A stretch of DNA of 8,261 nucleotides from Pseudomonadota bacterium (GTDB lineage: Bacteria; Pseudomonadota; Alphaproteobacteria; UBA8366; JADFVY01). This document shows, in pieces, positions 5,439 to 8,261 of this stretch. The stretch's first letter is position 1; every line of letters starts with the position of its first letter. The notes under the pieces were generated by a model, which was not told the origin of the DNA, did no database searches, and was given only the letters and a program-made list of their open reading frames with translations. The stretch covers positions 1 to 8,261 of the forward strand of contig JADFVY010000100.1 in NCBI GenBank assembly GCA_015222795.1, in the 5' to 3' direction. The position numbers and the translations under genes were made by a program.

Positions 5439-6284
5439 ATGGCCGACCCATTGATAATGGATGCATTGATGGCCCTTGGCGGCGTTGGCGCCACCACCGC
5501 CGGGGCGTGGGGATTTCTTGTGGAGCCCAGGATGGTGAAGGAACGCCATGTGCGGTTGGAGAGCGCGCGCTGGCCCGGCCATTGCCGCGACCTGCGCATT
5601 GCCGTGCTGGGCGACTTTCAGGTCGGCGCGCCCTGGTTCAAGATCAAGCATCTCGACAAGGTGGTCGCGAAGGTCAACGCGATGGAGCCGGACCTTATCG
5701 TGCTGCTGGGCGATTATGTGATCGAGGGCGTGTTGTTCGGCCGTTTCGTTCAGCCGACGGAAATCGCACGCAGCCTGTCGAAATTGAAGGCCCCCCATGG
5801 TGTTTATTCGGTGCTGGGCAATCACGACTGGTGGCATGACGGCGAGGAAATCTGGCGCGAGCTGGAAGCCGCCGGCATTCATGTTCTGGAAAATGAATCC
5901 GTGCCGATCGATTTGCCCGAGGGGCGGATCTGGATCGCCGGGTTGGCCGACGAGTCCACGCGTGAGCCCTGCATGAAAACGACGTTCGGCCCGATTCCCG
6001 AGGACGAGCCGGTCATCGCGCTGGCGCACGACCCGGTGACGTTCTTCAATATTCCCGAGCGCGCCGTGGTGACCTTTGCCGGTCATACCCATGGCGGACA
6101 GTTCCGCCTGCCGCTGGTCGGCACGCCCTATCCGGTGGGCGGCACGCCGCGGCGCATGACCTATGGCATGATTGAGGAGGATGGCCGACATATTTATGTA
6201 ACCTCCGGGTTGGGAACCAGCGGCGTGCCCGCGCGATTGAACATGCCGCCGGAAATCGCCGTGATTACGCTGGCGGCGGCGTAA
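5439..6284 (+). CDS. Membrane-anchored metallophosphoesterase, YkuE-like (first of tandem pair)
   Basis: A 281-residue calcineurin-like phosphoesterase. A hydrophobic N-terminal segment (about residues 4-28) probably serves as membrane anchor or signal. The catalytic motifs follow in order: VLGDFQVG (57-63), LLGDYV (89-94), LGNHDWW (126-132), ALAHDP (194-199) and AGHTHGGQ (214-221). Four of the five are canonical for a two-metal phosphodiesterase or monoesterase: Asp92 bridging, Asn128-His129 for the transition state, His197, and His216/His218. The first motif is usually SDLHxG; here Asp59 is kept but the His is Gln61 (codon 5619-5621), so the first metal site may be weakened or altered. The substrate is unknown; relatives include YkuE and YaeI, linked to membrane or envelope phosphoesters. 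AGGAGAG (5424-5430) lies 8 bases before the ATG and fixes the start. A paralogue follows 43 bases after the stop, which suggests duplication. Confidence 0.9.
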   Translation: MADPLIMDALMALGGVGATTAGAWGFLVEPRMVKERHVRLESARWPGHCRDLRIAVLGDFQVGAPWFKIKHLDKVVAKVNAMEPDLIVLLGDYVIEGVLFGRFVQPTEIARSLSKLKAPHGVYSVLGNHDWWHDGEEIWRELEAAGIHVLENESVPIDLPEGRIWIAGLADESTREPCMKTTFGPIPEDEPVIALAHDPVTFFNIPERAVVTFAGHTHGGQFRLPLVGTPYPVGGTPRRMTYGMIEEDGRHIYVTSGLGTSGVPARLNMPPEIAVITLAAA

Positions 6285-6287
6285 AAC

Positions 6288-6300
6288 CCCGCGTTGCGGG
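6288..6300 (+). terminator. Small GC hairpin between the two metallophosphoesterase genes
   Basis: CCCGC and GCGGG form a 5-bp stem with a GTT loop, followed by ATTTA. It lies 3 bases after the upstream stop codon. The stem is short and the T-run poor, so it is at most an attenuator or an mRNA-stability element that would lower expression of the second copy. Confidence 0.3.
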
Positions 6301-6327
6301 ATTTACTCCACTAGGAAGGAACAAAAA

Positions 6328-7197
6328 ATGGCGGAAAAATCCGGGCGGATCAGTTTCCTGATTGGCATTCTTTCGAAAATCACCCTGTTTCTGGTGTTGC
6401 TGGTAATTGGCGTGGGCGTTTGGGGTGTCATGTATGAGCCGACGCAACTACGCTATACGCAAGTGAAAATGAAATCGGTGCGTTGGCCGCAACATTGGCA
6501 GCCGATCCGGGTGGTCGTTGTTTCCGATCTGCATGTGGGATCGCGGTATATCGATCTGGCCAAGCTTGAAACAATCGTCAGGTTGATTAACACCGCCGAG
6601 CCGGACGTGGTTCTGCTGATCGGCAGTTTCATGCCCGGCGATTTTTTCAGGACGCCGATTTCGCCGAAGGATTTCGCGCCGGTTCTGGGCAAGATCGAGA
6701 CCAAAACCAAGGGCGGGGTCTTGGCGCTGCTCGGCAGGCATGATGCGCTGGACGGCGGCAAGCAATTGTTGGACGCGCTGAAGAAAGAAAAAATTACGGT
6801 GCTTTCCAACAGCGCGGTGCCGATTAAACTGGCCCAGAAAAAACGTTTCTGGGTCGTTGGGTTCGGGGACAACCCACTTGATTACGAGAAAGCAATGGCG
6901 AAACCGCCAGCGGGCGAGCCGGTCTTTGGCATGGTGCATAACCCGACCCATTTCTCTGATATTCCGTTGAAAGTCGACATGGTTTTCGCGGGCTATACTC
7001 ATGGTGGACTGGTGGTGGTTCCCGAATATCCCCTACCCTTTCTTCCCGACGGCGTGCCGGACAAATACGCCTATGGACTGGTCAGTGAAAACGAACACCA
7101 GATGTTCGTTACAGCCGGGATCGGCACCGACGAGTATCCTATCCGGCTGAACAACAAGCCCGAGATTCTGGTGGTCACCGTTATAGCGGGGAAGTAG
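6328..7197 (+). CDS. Degenerate metallophosphoesterase paralogue (second of tandem pair, probable pseudoenzyme)
   Basis: A 289-residue paralogue of the preceding gene, sharing patterns such as RWPxH before motif I and the same C-terminal layout ending RLNNKPEILVVTV. A strong transmembrane helix spans about residues 10-35, with positive residues before it, so the domain is likely on the outer face of the membrane. Motif I is canonical (SDLHVG, Asp67 and His69). The others are damaged: the bridging Asp of GD is Ser100 (LLIGSF), GNHD is GRHD (Arg137, His138), and GHTH is GYTH (Tyr223, His225). His204 in MVHNPT remains. The usual second-metal site is thus lost while most first-metal ligands remain, so normal two-metal catalysis is unlikely. 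Yet the frame is open, the fold motifs are kept and AGGAAGGA (6313-6320) gives a good ribosome-binding site, arguing for a maintained non-catalytic or altered role rather than a pseudogene. The gene is richer in Lys and AT than its neighbour. Confidence 0.88.
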   Translation: MAEKSGRISFLIGILSKITLFLVLLVIGVGVWGVMYEPTQLRYTQVKMKSVRWPQHWQPIRVVVVSDLHVGSRYIDLAKLETIVRLINTAEPDVVLLIGSFMPGDFFRTPISPKDFAPVLGKIETKTKGGVLALLGRHDALDGGKQLLDALKKEKITVLSNSAVPIKLAQKKRFWVVGFGDNPLDYEKAMAKPPAGEPVFGMVHNPTHFSDIPLKVDMVFAGYTHGGLVVVPEYPLPFLPDGVPDKYAYGLVSENEHQMFVTAGIGTDEYPIRLNNKPEILVVTVIAGK

Positions 7198-7208
7198 TGG
7201 AGTGAACC

Positions 7209-7811
7209 ATGCCCGATCCTATCGACTTCTATTTCGATTTCTCCAGCCCATACGGTTATCTGGCATCCAGGCGGATCGACGCGATCGCGGCGAAGCACGG
7301 CCGCGCGGTGACCTGGCGGCCGCATCTGATCGGCGCCGTTTTCGCCACCACCGGCTCGCAGCCGCTGGTCAATATCCCCATGAAGGGCGATTACGCGCGG
7401 ATCGACATGCCGCGGACCGCCCGTCGGTACGACATCCCCTTTAATCCGCCGGCTAACTTTCCCTTCCTGTCGGTAGCCGCCGCGCGGGCGTTCTACTGGC
7501 TTTCCGACAGCGACCCGGCGAAGGCGCATGATCTGGCCGCGGCCCTCTATAACGCGGCCTTCGGCGAGGGGCGCGATATCACGTCAGCCGACACTGTAGT
7601 TGAAATCGGCGCCGGGCTTGGCGTCGATGGGGATGCCCTTCGCGCGGCGCTTCGCGATCCGGCGGTAAAGGCGCGCCTGAAGGCCGAGGTCGCGGCCGCG
7701 GTCGAACGCTGTATCTTCGGCTCGCCCTATATCATCGTCGATGGCGAACCCTTCTGGGGCCACGACAAGCTGGACGATATCGATCGCTGGCTGGAAACCG
7801 GCGGCTGGTGA
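7209..7811 (+). CDS. 2-hydroxychromene-2-carboxylate isomerase-like (kappa-class GST/DsbA fold)
   Basis: A 200-residue thioredoxin-fold protein of the HCCA isomerase / kappa glutathione transferase family, at the family's usual length. FYFDFSSPYGYLAS (7-20) carries the Ser (residue 12 or 13) that activates glutathione in place of the DsbA CxxC cysteines. GSPYIIVDGEPFWGHDKLDD (171-190) contains the cis-proline (Pro173) and the conserved FWGxD. It would use glutathione to isomerise or conjugate a substrate. The founding enzyme acts in naphthalene breakdown, but no such pathway is present here and most members are of unknown substrate. No signal peptide is seen, so it is cytosolic. GGAG (7199-7202) lies 6 bases before the ATG, and the gene starts 11 bases after the previous stop. 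It ends 7 bases before mccB, so it is probably co-transcribed with the leucine pathway genes. Confidence 0.9.
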   Translation: MPDPIDFYFDFSSPYGYLASRRIDAIAAKHGRAVTWRPHLIGAVFATTGSQPLVNIPMKGDYARIDMPRTARRYDIPFNPPANFPFLSVAAARAFYWLSDSDPAKAHDLAAALYNAAFGEGRDITSADTVVEIGAGLGVDGDALRAALRDPAVKARLKAEVAAAVERCIFGSPYIIVDGEPFWGHDKLDDIDRWLETGGW

Positions 7812-7818
7812 CCGGCCG

Positions 7819-8261
7819 ATGACCGTACTCAAATCCACGACCGACACCCGATCCGACGAATTCGCCGCCAACAGCGCCGCCATGCGGGCCGTTGTGGAGG
7901 ATCTGCGCGCCGAGGTCGAGAAGGTCAAGCTGGGCGGTGGCGATGCCGCGCGGGCCAAACATACCGGGCGCGGCAAGATGTTGCCGAGGGATCGGGTGCG
8001 CGCGCTGCTGGATCCGGGCTCGCCCTTTCTGGAGCTGTCGCAGATGGCGGCCCATGGCATGTATGGCGCCAATATAGCGGCTGGCGGAATCATCACCGGC
8101 ATCGGGCGCATTGCCGGTATTGAATGCGTGGTGGTCTGCAACGACGCGACGGTCAAGGGCGGCACTTATTATCCGGTGACGGTGAAAAAACATCTGCGCG
8201 CGCAGGAAATCGCCCGTCAGAACAATTTGCCCTGCGTCTATCTGGTCGATTCCGGCGGCGC
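7819..8261 (+). CDS. mccB: Methylcrotonyl-CoA carboxylase carboxyltransferase (beta) subunit, N-terminal part
   Basis: The reading frame runs open to the window end, giving 147 residues of a protein normally about 535 long. The start of the carboxyltransferase domain is clear: KHTGRGKMLPRDRVRALLDP, then GSPFLELSQMA, AAGGIITGIGRI, CNDATVKGGTYYPVTVKKHL, and LPCVYLVDSGG at the cut end. The NDATVKGGTYYPVTVKKHLR pattern points to the methylcrotonyl/geranyl type rather than propionyl-CoA carboxylase. The subunit moves the carboxyl group from carboxybiotin to 3-methylcrotonyl-CoA, the product of the isovaleryl-CoA dehydrogenase at the other end of the window. The partner biotin subunit should lie downstream. 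The ATG at 7819 has only a weak ribosome-binding site (ACCGG region) and lies 7 bases after the previous stop, so coupling with the isomerase gene is likely. A geranyl-CoA carboxylase subunit is the main alternative. Confidence 0.92.
   Translation, partial: MTVLKSTTDTRSDEFAANSAAMRAVVEDLRAEVEKVKLGGGDAARAKHTGRGKMLPRDRVRALLDPGSPFLELSQMAAHGMYGANIAAGGIITGIGRIAGIECVVVCNDATVKGGTYYPVTVKKHLRAQEIARQNNLPCVYLVDSGG

Overview
The window looks like a chromosomal segment of a GC-rich alphaproteobacterium, probably of a Rhodospirillales-like lineage. This rests on high GC, alphaproteobacterial-style protein sequences and gene content; no marker gene fixes the taxon. All twelve genes I can support lie on the + strand, mostly packed with overlaps or short gaps, so they read as one or two long co-directional transcription units. 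I see no tRNA, rRNA, CRISPR array, transposase or phage gene.

The backbone is leucine/isovalerate and short-chain acyl-CoA catabolism. The window opens inside isovaleryl-CoA dehydrogenase (C-terminal part, 1-503), has a complete acetyl-CoA acetyltransferase in the middle (2179-3363), and closes inside the carboxyltransferase subunit of methylcrotonyl-CoA carboxylase (from 7819). Together these are the entry step, the biotin-dependent carboxylation and the final thiolysis of the pathway from isovaleryl-CoA to acetyl-CoA. The biotin-carrying subunit, the hydratase and the HMG-CoA lyase would be expected just downstream, outside the window.

The genes between these landmarks are accessory. Region 503-1974 is a tightly coupled trio: a 60-residue eight-cysteine DUF1272 protein, a cupin, and a RlaP/YcgL-type nucleotidyltransferase. 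Region 1975-2178 is non-coding and holds two adjacent dispersed-repeat-type elements, a CACAGAGR tandem/inverted repeat and a 35-bp-arm hairpin repeat. Region 2179-3989 pairs the thiolase with an orphan DUF1989 (urea-carboxylase-associated family) gene 2 bp away. Region 4023-5406 holds an exported protein of unknown function and an SDR oxidoreductase with a strikingly AT-rich core. Region 5439-7197 holds two tandem paralogous membrane-anchored metallophosphoesterases. Region 7209-7811 is a kappa-GST/2-hydroxychromene-2-carboxylate isomerase-like protein.

The most unusual feature is the metallophosphoesterase pair. The first copy keeps all the second-metal motifs but has Gln for His in the first motif. 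The second copy keeps the first motif intact but has lost the bridging Asp, the GNHD Asn and the first His of GHTH. The losses are nearly complementary, which suggests either an enzyme plus a pseudoenzyme partner or a decaying duplicate.
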